Shown here: piece after piece, positions 16,555-25,712 of the stretch
Layout: every line of letters begins with the position of its first letter
Numbering within the stretch: position 1 is the stretch's first letter
Assembly: GCF_003967355.1 (NCBI RefSeq)
Contig: NZ_BIFH01000016.1
Span: 479,254 to 543,253, forward strand
Source of the DNA: Embleya hyalina
GTDB taxonomy: Bacteria > Actinomycetota > Actinomycetes > Streptomycetales > Streptomycetaceae
Direction of reading: 5' to 3'
Length of the DNA stretch: 64,000 bases
Made by a program: the position numbers and the translations under genes
The notes under the pieces: generated by a model
Databases searched by the model: none
What the model saw: only the letters and a program-made list of their open reading frames with translations
What the model was told of the DNA's origin: nothing

Positions 16555-18876
16555 ATGGCCATCGGAACCGTGAGGCGCACCAAACGCACCAAGCCCGGCA
16601 AGAGAATCATCGCCATCTGTGCGAGCCTGCTCCTCCCGCTCGCCGCGATGGTCGGCCTGTCCGCCGCACCCGCGCAAGCCGCCGCAGGCGCCACCGCGAC
16701 CTTCGCCAAAACCTCCGACTGGGGGGGCGGTTTCCAGGGGGAGTGGACGATCAAGAACACCGGTACCACCGCCGTCACGGCCTGGACCGTCGAGTGGGAC
16801 TTCCCCGCCGGCACCTCCGTGGGCGCGTACTGGGACGCCTTGATCACCTCGTCCGGCACGCACCACACCGCCAAGAACCGTACCTACAACGGCTCGGTCG
16901 CGCCCGGGGCGAGCGTCAAGTTCGGCTTCGTCGGCTCCGGCCCCGGAAGTCCCAGTGGCTGCAAGATCAACGGCGGCCCCTGTGACGGCGTACCGCCGAC
17001 CGACAACCCGCCGAGCGCGCCCGGCCAGCCGAGCGCGACCGCGACCACCTCGACCTCCATCTCGCTGAGCTGGGGCGCGGCCACCGACGACCACGGCGTC
17101 AAGAACTACGACGTCTACCGCGGTACTTCCGTGGTCGCCACGGTCAACGGCACCGCGTACACCGACACCGGTCTGACCGCCGACACCGCGTACACGTACA
17201 AGATCGTGGCGCGGGACAGCATCGACCAGACCGGACCCGCGTCGCCGACCGCCACGCTGCGTACGGCCCCCGGCGGCGGTACCGACACACCCCCGACGGC
17301 CCCCGGCACACCGACGGCGAGCAGCGTGAACGACACGTCGCTCACCCTCAACTGGACGGCGGCCACCGACGACCACGGCGTCAAGAACTACGACGTCCTG
17401 CGCGGCGGCAGCAAGATCGCCACCGTCAACGGGACTTCGTACAACGACACCGGCCTGACCGCGAACACCACCTACACGTACACCGTGGTGGCTCGCGACA
17501 CCATCGACCAGACCGGCCCGGCCAGTGCGCCGCTCACCGTCAAGACCACCGGCGGCGGCACCCCGGGCGGCGAGTACTTCCGCGTGGGCTACTTCGTGCA
17601 GTGGGGCATCTACGGCCGCGCCTACACGATGAAGTCGCTGGACACCACCGGTGCCGCGGCCAAGCTCACGCACATCAACTACTCCTTCTCCAACATCGAC
17701 CCGGTCAACCTGACCTGCCTCAACGGCGTCACCAAGGCCACCACCCCGGGTCCGCAGGACCCGAACCAGGGTGACGGCGCGGGCGACTCGTGGGCGGACT
17801 ACGAAAAGGGCTTCAGCGCCGGGGAATCCGTCAACGGCAGCACCGACACGTGGGACCAGCCGTTGGCCGGAAACTTCAACCAGCTCAAGCAACTCAAGGC
17901 GAAGTACCCGAAGTTGAAGGCGCTGATCTCGGTCGGCGGCTGGACCTACAGCAGGTACTTCTCCGACGTCGCCAAGACCGACGCTTCGCGGCAGAAGTTC
18001 GCCAAGTCCTGTGTGGACATGTACCTCAAGGGCAACCTGCCGGTCACCGGCGGACGCGGCGGCAACGGTGTCGCGGCCGGGATCTTCGACGGCTTCGACC
18101 TCGACTGGGAGTGGCCGGGCGCCGAGGGGCACGCGGGCAACCACATCTCCCCGGACGACAAGAACAACCTGACCCTGCTGATGGCCGAGTTCCGCAAGCA
18201 GATGGACGCGTACGGCCAGACCACGGGCAAGCACTACCTGCTCACCGCGTTCACCCCCGCCGACCCCGGCAAGCTGGACGTGGGCTGGGACATCACCACG
18301 CGCGACGGCACGCCCAGCGTGTTCGACTACATGGACTACGCCAACGTGCAGGGCTACGACTTCCACGGCTCCGGCAGCGACAACAGCTGGGAGCCGAACC
18401 GCACCGGGGACCAGGGCAACCTGTACCAGGACGCGGGGGACCCGTACACGACCAAGTTCAGCGTGGAGACGACCGTCGACTACTACCTGAACCAGGGCGT
18501 GGACCCACGCAAGCTCGCCCTCGGCCTGGCCTTCTACGGCCGCGGCTGGCAGGGCGTCGCCGACGGTGGGGCGCACGGCGAGTGGCAGGAGGCGCACGGC
18601 GCCGCACCGGGCCAGTTCCCGGAGGAGGCCGGCACCAGGGGCTACGCCAACCTGATGTCGTCGGTACCGAACCTGACCGTCTATCACGACGAGCAGTCGG
18701 TCTCGACCTACGGCTTCACCGGCAACAACGGCCAGTGGTGGACCTTCGACGACGCGTGGTCCATCGGGAAGAAGACGGCCTGGCTCCGTTCGAAGAACCT
18801 CCTGGGCGCGATGATCTGGGAGATGAGCGGGGACACCGGGGTGTTGATGACCGCGGTCGACAACGGGCTGAAGTAA
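16555..18876 (+). CDS. Secreted GH18 chitinase with CBM2 and two FN3 domains
   Basis: Extracellular endo-acting chitinase, 773 residues. ATG 16555 follows CAGGAG. Signal peptide to about residue 43 (APAQAAA). Domains in order: CBM2 carbohydrate-binding module (~45-140, with WTIKNTGTTAVTAWTVEWDFP), two closely similar fibronectin type III modules (~147-240 and ~245-335, both containing ATDDHGVKNYDV), then a GH18 barrel (~340-773). The catalytic DxxDxDxE motif is DGFDLDWE at residues 512-519, and SVGGWTYS is the substrate-cleft strand. The near-identical FN3 repeats suggest internal duplication. Control is probably by DasR through the repeats upstream. Confidence 0.96.
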   Translation: MAIGTVRRTKRTKPGKRIIAICASLLLPLAAMVGLSAAPAQAAAGATATFAKTSDWGGGFQGEWTIKNTGTTAVTAWTVEWDFPAGTSVGAYWDALITSSGTHHTAKNRTYNGSVAPGASVKFGFVGSGPGSPSGCKINGGPCDGVPPTDNPPSAPGQPSATATTSTSISLSWGAATDDHGVKNYDVYRGTSVVATVNGTAYTDTGLTADTAYTYKIVARDSIDQTGPASPTATLRTAPGGGTDTPPTAPGTPTASSVNDTSLTLNWTAATDDHGVKNYDVLRGGSKIATVNGTSYNDTGLTANTTYTYTVVARDTIDQTGPASAPLTVKTTGGGTPGGEYFRVGYFVQWGIYGRAYTMKSLDTTGAAAKLTHINYSFSNIDPVNLTCLNGVTKATTPGPQDPNQGDGAGDSWADYEKGFSAGESVNGSTDTWDQPLAGNFNQLKQLKAKYPKLKALISVGGWTYSRYFSDVAKTDASRQKFAKSCVDMYLKGNLPVTGGRGGNGVAAGIFDGFDLDWEWPGAEGHAGNHISPDDKNNLTLLMAEFRKQMDAYGQTTGKHYLLTAFTPADPGKLDVGWDITTRDGTPSVFDYMDYANVQGYDFHGSGSDNSWEPNRTGDQGNLYQDAGDPYTTKFSVETTVDYYLNQGVDPRKLALGLAFYGRGWQGVADGGAHGEWQEAHGAAPGQFPEEAGTRGYANLMSSVPNLTVYHDEQSVSTYGFTGNNGQWWTFDDAWSIGKKTAWLRSKNLLGAMIWEMSGDTGVLMTAVDNGLK

Positions 18877-18889
18877 CGGCCCCCTGATC

Positions 18890-18930
18890 GGAAGGCCGGG
18901 AGGCGGTGAGTGGCTGCCTCCCGGCCTTCC
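18890..18930. terminator. Hairpin terminator after the chitinase
   Basis: GGAAGGCCGGGAGGC and GCCTCCCGGCCTTCC form a 15-bp perfect stem with an 11-base loop, 13 bases after the chitinase stop and before the convergent regulator gene. Confidence 0.8.
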
Positions 18931-18986
18931 TCGTCGTCCGTGCCCCGTCGTGGGCGACGCCCGCGGGCGATGCCCCGGTCGACCCG

Positions 18987-19859
18987 TCAGGTGATGTGCG
19001 GGCCGTCGGAGGCGGGGAGTTCGGGTGCGGTCCAGTCGGCCAGGATCCGCAGCGCCTCGGCGGTGGGGGAGCCCGGTTCGACGTTGTAGACGCACAACGT
19101 CTGCTCCGTGTCGCCCGGGACCTGGAAGGACTCGTAGGCGAAGTGGAGGTCCCCGACCAGGGGATGGCGGTAGTGCTTGGCGCCGTGGGTGCGGCGCAGC
19201 ACCCGGTGGTCGTTCCACCAGCCGCTGAACTCGGGGGATTTGAGCGTCAGTTCACCCACGAGCTCGGCGAGCCGGCGATCATGGGGGTAGCGGCCGGCCT
19301 CGAACCGGAGCATGGCCACGGTTTCCGCGGCGAGGCGTTCCCAGTCGCCGACGCGCTCGCGGGCCTCGGGGTCGAGGAGGTAGTACCGGGCCAGGTTGCG
19401 CCGGGTGGCGGGCAGCGTGTCGAAGTCGGTGAGCACGGCTGCGGCGAGCCGGTTGCCGGCCAACACGTCGGTACGCCGGCCGAGGATGAACGCCGGCACC
19501 CGGTCGAGGGTCTCCAACATCAGGTACAGGCCCGGCCGCACCCGCTGGACCCCGGCCGGCGCGCGCCGTACGGTGCGGGCGTCGGAGCCCAGCAGGTCGG
19601 TGAAGTGTTCGCGTTCGGTGTCGTCGAGCCGCAGTGCCCGGGCGATCGCCGCCACGACCTCGGCGGAGGGGTGGTGCGCGCGCCCCTGCTCCAGGCGCGT
19701 GTAGTACTCCGTGCTGACACCGGCCAGGCGAGCCACCTCGTCCCGGCGCAGGCCGGGTACGCGGCGGACTCGGCCGTCGGCGGGCAGTCCGGCCTCCGCG
19801 GCGGTGATTCCGGCGCGCCGTGAGCGCAGGAACCCGGAGATTTCCTTGGTGCGGTCCAT
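18987..19859 (-). CDS. XRE-family regulator with MmyB-like ligand-binding domain
   Basis: Transcription factor of 290 residues. The start ATG at 19859 gives the usual MDRTKEISGFLRSRRAGI opening; upstream codons in the frame are unlikely to be used. The helix-turn-helix is at ~35-85 (LRRDEVARLAGVSTEYYTRLEQG), and the rest is the MmyB-like domain (YLMLETLDRVPAFILGRRTDVLAGN). In actinomycetes these regulators commonly sit divergent from the short-chain dehydrogenase they control, as here (176-base divergent gap). Effector unknown. Confidence 0.92.
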   Translation of the reverse strand: MDRTKEISGFLRSRRAGITAAEAGLPADGRVRRVPGLRRDEVARLAGVSTEYYTRLEQGRAHHPSAEVVAAIARALRLDDTEREHFTDLLGSDARTVRRAPAGVQRVRPGLYLMLETLDRVPAFILGRRTDVLAGNRLAAAVLTDFDTLPATRRNLARYYLLDPEARERVGDWERLAAETVAMLRFEAGRYPHDRRLAELVGELTLKSPEFSGWWNDHRVLRRTHGAKHYRHPLVGDLHFAYESFQVPGDTEQTLCVYNVEPGSPTAEALRILADWTAPELPASDGPHIT

Positions 19860-20035
19860 GGGACCAGTGTGCGCGGGTCGGCGGTGCCGTATCCGCACCG
19901 GGCCGGCCCTGCCGGTACCTGTTTCGGCAGGGCCATTCACGGCGTCCGCACGGGCTCGTCCGGGTGGTGTGCTGGAGGAGCGGTCGGGAGAACCGGCCGC
20001 GGACCCGCTTTGCTCACCCGTGGAGGGTACGCACC

Positions 20036-20812
20036 ATGTCCGTGAACACCATGTCCCGCCCGTTGGCCCGTCGCGTCGCGGTCGTCACCGGCGCCTCCAG
20101 CGGTATCGGTGCGGCGTCCGCCGAGAAACTGGCCGAGTTGGGTGCCCGCGTCGTCGTCCTGGCCCGGCGGGCCGATCGGCTGGCGGATCTGGTCGCCCGC
20201 ATCGAGCGCGACGGCGGCAGCGCGCTGGCGATCGCCACCGACGTGACCGACGCCGCGGCGTTGGCGGACGCCGCCGCCCGGGTGGCGGCCGACTTCGGCG
20301 GCGCCGACCTGCTCCTGAACAACGCCGGCGTCATGCTTCCCGCCCCGATCGAGGAATTGGCGGCCGATCAGTGGAAGCAGCAGATCGATCTGAACATCAC
20401 CGGCCTGATGAACACGATCGGCGCGTTCACCCCGCAGCTGATCGGGGCCGCCGCCGAGCGCGGGGTGGCCGACCTGATCAACACCTCGTCGATCGCGGCG
20501 CGGAACATCTTCCCGAACTTCGCCGTCTACTCCGGGACCAAGGCGTACGTCACCCACCTGTCCCGGCACCTGCGGGCCGAGTTGGGCGCGCGGAACGTGC
20601 GGGTCTCGGCCCTCGAACCGGGCATCGTCGGCACCGAGCTGCAAAACCACGTCACCGACCCGGGCGCGCGGGAGTGGCTGGCGGGCGCCCGGGAGAGCAT
20701 GGAGTGGCTCACGGCGGAGGACGTCGCACGGACCGTCGGCTTCATCGCCGCGATGCCGCCGCGGGTGAACTTCCAGCAGGTCACCATCATGCCCACCGGA
20801 CAGGCCGCCTGA
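20036..20812 (+). CDS. Short-chain dehydrogenase/reductase
   Basis: NAD(P)-dependent oxidoreductase of 258 residues, classical SDR. Cofactor motif VTGASSGIGAASA, then NNAG (LLLNNAGVMLP), catalytic Ser in NTSSIAAR and Tyr/Lys in YSGTKAY. GGAGG at 20022 supports ATG 20036. It is divergent from the MmyB-type regulator, probably its regulator. Related SDRs reduce small carbonyl compounds; the substrate is not identifiable. Confidence 0.93.
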   Translation: MSVNTMSRPLARRVAVVTGASSGIGAASAEKLAELGARVVVLARRADRLADLVARIERDGGSALAIATDVTDAAALADAAARVAADFGGADLLLNNAGVMLPAPIEELAADQWKQQIDLNITGLMNTIGAFTPQLIGAAAERGVADLINTSSIAARNIFPNFAVYSGTKAYVTHLSRHLRAELGARNVRVSALEPGIVGTELQNHVTDPGAREWLAGARESMEWLTAEDVARTVGFIAAMPPRVNFQQVTIMPTGQAA

Positions 20813-20816
20813 CCTG

Positions 20817-20851
20817 TCGTGCCGCGGCGGTGTGTCACCACCGCGGCACGA
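20817..20851. terminator. Hairpin between SDR and cold-shock genes
   Basis: CGTGCCGCGGCGGTG pairs with CACCACCGCGGCACG with one mismatch and a 3-base loop; the outermost T/A pair extends the stem. It lies between two convergent stops and can serve both. Confidence 0.75.
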
Positions 20852-20860
20852 ACGGGAGTA

Positions 20861-21064
20861 CTAGCCGGCGACGATGTTCTCCGCCTGCGGGCCCTTCTGG
20901 CCCTGGGTGACGTCGAACGTCACCTTCTGGCCCTCCTGCAGCTCACGGTAACCACTGCCGGAGATGTTGGAGTAGTGGGCGAAGACGTCGGGGCCGCCAC
21001 CGTCCTGCTCGATGAAGCCGAAGCCCTTCTCACTGTTGAACCACTTCACGGTGCCACTGGCCAC
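20861..21064 (-). CDS. Cold-shock domain protein (CspA family)
   Basis: 67 residues, the standard length. GTG start at 21064 with GAGGAG upstream. A single OB-fold cold-shock domain with both RNA-binding motifs: RNP1 KGFGFIEQ and RNP2 DVFAHYSNI. It binds single-stranded RNA/DNA and acts as an RNA chaperone. The C-terminus [11 protein letters not shown] is typical of Streptomyces ScoF/CspA proteins. The 5' region up to about 21156 probably holds the promoter and a leader. Confidence 0.96.
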   Translation of the reverse strand: MASGTVKWFNSEKGFGFIEQDGGGPDVFAHYSNISGSGYRELQEGQKVTFDVTQGQKGPQAENIVAG

Positions 21065-21156
21065 GCCGAACTCCTCGTTCAGAAAATGGAACCGTGCCGC
21101 GCAAGATGCGGGCCCGGAGGTGCTCACCGGACCCGAAGCGGCTGTGCACAGCAAAA

Positions 21157-21182
21157 TCGCCCGTGATCGCGATCACGGGCGA
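21157..21182 (-). terminator. Rho-independent terminator of the acyl-CoA synthetase gene
   Basis: A perfect 26-base palindrome (centre CGATCG) that folds into a stem; on the minus strand it is followed by ATTTTG, a short T tract. It separates the synthetase transcript from cspA. Confidence 0.75.
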
Positions 21183-21336
21183 ACGAACTTCGGGCCACGA
21201 CTACTTGGGAACCGAAGGTACCCGAGCCCGCCCTCCCGCGCCACGCACCCACCCGAACTCGCCCCCGACGGCCGGGCATCGCCCGCCCCGGAAGGGGGGC
21301 GGATCGGCGCCCGGGCCGCCCGACCCCGGGCGCCGA

Positions 21337-22968
21337 TCACCGGGCGGGGGCCTTCGGTGGCGGCGGTGTGGCGTCGCGCAGTGCCCGCTTGAGGATCTTG
21401 CCGGTCGGGCCCAGGGGGAGGGCGGGCATCGGGTGGAAGACGCGGGGATACTTGTGCCTGCCGAGGTGCTCGCGGGACCAGGCGATCAGGTCGTCGGGGG
21501 TGGGCGGCTCGGTGCCGGGCGCGGCGGGGCGCAGTACGACGGCCGCGTGGATCTCCTCGCCGAGCGCCTCGTGCGCCGTGCCGTAGACGGCGACCTGGGC
21601 GATCGCGGGGTGTCGGGCCAGGATCTCCTCGACCTCGCGCGGGTAGACGTTGTATCCGCCGCGGATGACCAGGTCCTTCTTCCGGTCCACGATGCTCAGG
21701 AAGCCGTCGTCGTCGACCGCGCCGAGGTCGCCGGTGCGGAACCAGCCGTCCACGATCGCGGCGGCGGTCGCGGCCGGGTCGTCGAGGTAGCCGGCGAACA
21801 CGTTGTGGCCCCGGACCACCACCTCGCCGACCGCCCCGGCGGGCAGCAGTTCGATGTGCTCGTCCACCTCGGCGGCGGCGATCGCGACCTCCACCCCGCG
21901 AATGGCATGGCCGACCGTGCCGGGCCGGCGGCCGAGCAGGCGCTGGTTGAACGTCGCCGCCGGGGACGTCTCGGTCAGCCCGTACCCCTCGAACACGCGT
22001 GTCCCGAACGTGGTCTCGAAGCGCTCCAGACCGGCGACGGGCAGCGCGGCGCCGCCGGACACGGCCAACCGCAGCGTCGGTGCGGTCGCGCCGGACGCCC
22101 GCGCCGCCTCGGTGAGCGCGTGGAACATCGTCGGCACGCCCATGAACACGCTCACCCCCTCCGCGGCCATCAGTTCCAGCGCGGCGGCGGCGTCGAAGCG
22201 CGGCATCAGCACCAGTGTCGCGCCGGCCCGCAGCGCGGCGTTCATCGCGCAGGTCTGGCCGTAGCTGTGGAACAGCGGCAGGCAGCCCAACACCACGTCC
22301 TCGGGTCCCAGTTCGTGCAGGTCCTGGGCGCAGACCGTGGCGTTGAGCACGATGTTGAGGTGGGTCAGCCGGGCGCCCTTGGGGCGACCGGTGGTGCCGC
22401 TGGTGTACAGGATCGCCGCGATGTCGTCGGCCGCGGTCGGGTGCGCGGCGGTCAGCGGCGCGCCGGGGTGTTCGTGGTCGGCGGCCAGCGTCGGTATCCC
22501 GGCCGCGTCGGCGGCGGCCCGTGCGGTCGGCCACAACGCGCCGCCGCTGATCGTGAGCACCGACCCGCTGTGTCGCAGGACGAATTCGACCTCCTCGGCG
22601 ACCAGCAGTCCGTGGACCGGCACGACGGTCGCGCCGGCCGCGATCACCGCGTGGTAGACGCGGGGGAACGCCGCGAGGTTGGGCAACATCACCGCGACCC
22701 GATCACCGGGGCGCACACCCCGTTCGCGCAGCGCCGCGGCGTAGCGCAGCACGTCGGCCCACAGGTCGCGATAGGTGATCCGGGTGTCGCCCTCGACCAC
22801 GGCGGTGCGGTCGGGGAAGCGCAGCGCGGTGTCGCTCAGCAGAGCGGACACGCCGAGGTGCTGGTGCACGAAGGACTCCAAGGGTAGGCGGCGGACGCCG
22901 CGGGGTGGGCCGAAGGGCAGGCCGGACGGGGCCGCCGCTCGGGTGGGGGCGCGGCCGGACGCGGACAC
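21337..22968 (-). CDS. Acyl-CoA synthetase (AMP-dependent synthetase/ligase)
   Basis: ATP-dependent activation of a carboxylic acid to its CoA thioester via an acyl-AMP intermediate; ANL superfamily, 543 residues from GTG 22968. Motifs: AILYTSGTTGRPKGARLTH (P-loop), GYGLTETSP, the hinge WFRTGDLG with DRKKDLVIRGGYNVYP, and catalytic Lys in PTGKILKR. It resembles fatty-acyl-CoA ligases. The start is uncertain: ATG 23022 is in frame but lies in AT-richer, promoter-like DNA without an RBS, and internal GTG/TTG codons are possible. The gene follows the rhamnosidase on the same strand by 142 bases. Acid specificity unknown. Confidence 0.9.
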   Translation of the reverse strand: MSASGRAPTRAAAPSGLPFGPPRGVRRLPLESFVHQHLGVSALLSDTALRFPDRTAVVEGDTRITYRDLWADVLRYAAALRERGVRPGDRVAVMLPNLAAFPRVYHAVIAAGATVVPVHGLLVAEEVEFVLRHSGSVLTISGGALWPTARAAADAAGIPTLAADHEHPGAPLTAAHPTAADDIAAILYTSGTTGRPKGARLTHLNIVLNATVCAQDLHELGPEDVVLGCLPLFHSYGQTCAMNAALRAGATLVLMPRFDAAAALELMAAEGVSVFMGVPTMFHALTEAARASGATAPTLRLAVSGGAALPVAGLERFETTFGTRVFEGYGLTETSPAATFNQRLLGRRPGTVGHAIRGVEVAIAAAEVDEHIELLPAGAVGEVVVRGHNVFAGYLDDPAATAAAIVDGWFRTGDLGAVDDDGFLSIVDRKKDLVIRGGYNVYPREVEEILARHPAIAQVAVYGTAHEALGEEIHAAVVLRPAAPGTEPPTPDDLIAWSREHLGRHKYPRVFHPMPALPLGPTGKILKRALRDATPPPPKAPAR

Positions 22969-23110
22969 CGTTTCTGGTCTTTCGTTACGCGTATTGTTAA
23001 GTTGTCGGCATGGAATCGTCAATGCCGCGACCGTCGAGATCCGGCCATCCCCGGCCGTGTCCGTCGAGGCGATCCCGACCGCCGCGATCCGCCGCGACGG
23101 CGCGTCGGGG

Positions 23111-25630
23111 TCACGACGCCGGCGCGGTCAGGTCCGCGTCGAACGTGCCGGCGGGCCGGTCGACGACGGTGCCGTCCGGGGCGACGAGCCGTACCGGGAC
23201 CGGGGATTCCACATGCACACGGGTGCCCTCCACCGCGACGTGGACGAGCCCGTACGGGGTGGGGACCGCGCCCTTCGCCCAATCCAGGTCGCCCAGGCGC
23301 GGGGCGATCCGGACCGTCGTGTAGCCGGGCTCGGCGGGAGTGATCCCGAGGGTGTACACCAGCAGGTCGCGGGTGGGGGTGGACGACCAGCCGTGGCAGT
23401 AGCTGCCGCCCTCCCAGGTCTCCCGCCACGCGGTGGGGCCCGAGGCGAGCAGGTGCCGCCAGTCGCGGCACAGGTCGGCGATCGTGTCGGCGGCACCGAG
23501 CAGGGCCAGGGCGTCGTGCACCACGTAGCGGAAGAAGGGTTGTGCGCCCACCACCAGGCGCCGCGCGTCCCACGTCACGGCGGGCGGGGTGAAACGGGCC
23601 ACCTCGTGCCCGGTGGGTGCGCCGTCCGCGTCCCCGCCGTGCGCGGCGACCGGTGCCAGGGTGAACATCACGTCCCGCGCGAGCAGGAACCTCCGCACCC
23701 GATCCGCGCGCTCGGCCGGCACGAGGTCGGCGCAGACCGCCGCCGCGGTGGTGTGCTCGCTCATCGCGGGCCGCACCACGTCGTCCACCGCGTGATCGCG
23801 GTACCCGCCCCGCTCCTCGTCCCAGAACACCTCGAAGCCCACTCGCACCGCGTCGTGCGACTCCCGCGCCCGCGCGGCCCGGTTGGCGTCGCCCAACCGA
23901 TGCGCCATCTCCGCGAAGTCGCCCAGCGCTCGCGCCCACAGCGCGTTCAGCGCCGCACTGGTGCCCTCGACCTGCACCGGCGACCAGTCGATCAGCACCC
24001 AGCCGGTCACGTCGTGCACCAGGCCGTCGGCGCCGAGGAAGGCGGTGAACCAGTCGAGCACCGTTTCGACGGCGGGCAACAGCCGGGCGATCAGCGTCCG
24101 ATCGCCGGTGTAGCGGTGGAGGTTGTACACCGAACGCACCCAGTGCAGCGACCAGTCGGGAATGCCGACCAACTCCGGATCACCGCCGTCGCCCGCGGCC
24201 ACCATCGGCAACAGGCCGTCGCCGCGCGGGGTCGCGGTGAGCACGGGCTGGTGCCGGGCCAGGCTCCAGTCGGGGTTGGTGACCAGGTCGACCGACTGGT
24301 GCACGACCGCGTCGCCGGTCCAGGCCCGCTGCTCCCGGCTGGGGCAGTCGATGTAGGCGTCGTGCGCGGTCAGATCCACGGTGCGCAGGCCCACCCGGTG
24401 GATACGTTCCAACAGCGGGTCGGAGCAGGCGAAGTACGGACCGGCGGGGCGCGGGCGCAGCCGTTCGAGCACGGCGGGCGCGAGCCGCACCGGTCCGACG
24501 GCGTCCACCACGAGGAGCACATAGCGGCCCCCGGCCGGGTCGCCGAGCCGGAACCGCTCGCCCGCCTCGTCCCCGCGTGCGGTGTAGGCGAAGCACGCGG
24601 CACTGGCCAGCGCGGCCGGGGTCGGCGACTCGGTGAGCGCGCCGAACACCACGGTCCCCGGGGGCGCTTCGAGGTCGAGGCGCACCGTGCCGCCGACCAT
24701 ACGGCCCAGATCGGCGATCACCAGCCGGCGGCCGGCGGGCAGCGCGAGGGTGGGCGAGGGGGCGTCGACGGCCGGGTCGGGGACGGTGTCCGGGCGGGCC
24801 TCGGGCCGGATCGCGGTGAGCGCGTCGAGCAGCGCGGCGTGTACGTCGGCGAACGTCAACGGGCCCTCGGGGCGCGGGGCGGCGGGCAGCGGCGCGGAGT
24901 CGAACGCGGCCGGTGTGCGGGTGGCGCCGCCGAGCGCCGGCAGCGGATTGGGCAGCAGCGCGCCGTACGGTTCGGCCGGTGGCCGGGTGGCGCCGGTGCT
25001 GCCGACGTGGGCCGCGGCCAACACCGTCGCCGCGTCCCAGAGTTTGTCGTCGAAATCCGGATGGGTCCAGGCCGGGTCCAGCCGGCGGGCGTCCAGGATC
25101 TCCGGGATCTGCGGGGACACCGCGGACCGGGGGGCACACGGCGTCCAGGCGTCGGGGACCCGGCAGCGCCAGGCGGTGTCGGTACCGATCCAACGCTCCG
25201 CGCCGAGGCCGAACTCGGCGACCAGCGCGCCGCCGCCGAGGCTGTACGTGGTCGGTGAGGGCACCCACCACGCGGTGCGGTGGCCGTAGAACCGGGCCAG
25301 TACGGCGATCACGTTGCGGCCGGGACGCAGTGCCGTCGCCGCGTCGCCGACGTCGTAGTACAGCCGCCGGCCGCCGTGTCGGATCGGGCCGCGGGCGAGT
25401 TCGACGCCGTTGACGTAGAGCACGTGTCGCGAATCCGAGCTGATCCGGAACGGCGCGTGGTCGGGCACCTCGGTCAGCTCGAACGTGCGCCGGAACAACA
25501 CGCGGCGGTCGAACCGCTCCGGATCGAGCGAGCCGTTCATCGGGTTCTCCCGGGACGGCGCGCCCACCGCGGTGTGCTCCGCCCAGATCCACTGGCCCCG
25601 CCATCGACGGTTCGCGAACGTCTCTCGCAT
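23111..25630 (-). CDS. Alpha-L-rhamnosidase-like glycoside hydrolase (GH78 type)
   Basis: 839 residues, predicted to release L-rhamnose from rhamnosides. ATG 25630 follows GGAAGGA; no signal peptide, so likely intracellular. N-terminal beta-sandwich region (FRRTFELTEVPDHAPFRISSDSRHVLYVNGVELARGP), then the six-hairpin catalytic barrel with DCPSREQRAWTGDA starting at residue 428, the conserved acid-bearing motif of GH78, then the C-terminal beta domain. Free rhamnose would feed the rhaI-rhaEW-rhaB operon about 15 kb away. It is divergent from a TetR regulator with an 82-base gap, the probable local regulator. Exact substrate unknown. Confidence 0.85.
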   Translation of the reverse strand: MRETFANRRWRGQWIWAEHTAVGAPSRENPMNGSLDPERFDRRVLFRRTFELTEVPDHAPFRISSDSRHVLYVNGVELARGPIRHGGRRLYYDVGDAATALRPGRNVIAVLARFYGHRTAWWVPSPTTYSLGGGALVAEFGLGAERWIGTDTAWRCRVPDAWTPCAPRSAVSPQIPEILDARRLDPAWTHPDFDDKLWDAATVLAAAHVGSTGATRPPAEPYGALLPNPLPALGGATRTPAAFDSAPLPAAPRPEGPLTFADVHAALLDALTAIRPEARPDTVPDPAVDAPSPTLALPAGRRLVIADLGRMVGGTVRLDLEAPPGTVVFGALTESPTPAALASAACFAYTARGDEAGERFRLGDPAGGRYVLLVVDAVGPVRLAPAVLERLRPRPAGPYFACSDPLLERIHRVGLRTVDLTAHDAYIDCPSREQRAWTGDAVVHQSVDLVTNPDWSLARHQPVLTATPRGDGLLPMVAAGDGGDPELVGIPDWSLHWVRSVYNLHRYTGDRTLIARLLPAVETVLDWFTAFLGADGLVHDVTGWVLIDWSPVQVEGTSAALNALWARALGDFAEMAHRLGDANRAARARESHDAVRVGFEVFWDEERGGYRDHAVDDVVRPAMSEHTTAAAVCADLVPAERADRVRRFLLARDVMFTLAPVAAHGGDADGAPTGHEVARFTPPAVTWDARRLVVGAQPFFRYVVHDALALLGAADTIADLCRDWRHLLASGPTAWRETWEGGSYCHGWSSTPTRDLLVYTLGITPAEPGYTTVRIAPRLGDLDWAKGAVPTPYGLVHVAVEGTRVHVESPVPVRLVAPDGTVVDRPAGTFDADLTAPAS

Positions 25631-25670
25631 GGTGCGTGTCCTTCCGCTCGGCGGCACACACCATAACCAC

Positions 25671-25696
25671 GTTTTTTACTGACCACTAGATAAAAC
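25671..25696. promoter_or_regulatory. AT-rich imperfect inverted repeat between rhamnosidase and TetR genes
   Basis: GTTTTTTACT ... AGATAAAAC flanks ACC-rich centre bases and is strikingly AT-rich for this DNA. It fits a promoter and a TetR operator serving both divergent genes; the arms match only partly. Confidence 0.45.
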
Positions 25697-25712
25697 TGCT
25701 AGCCTGCGTTCC

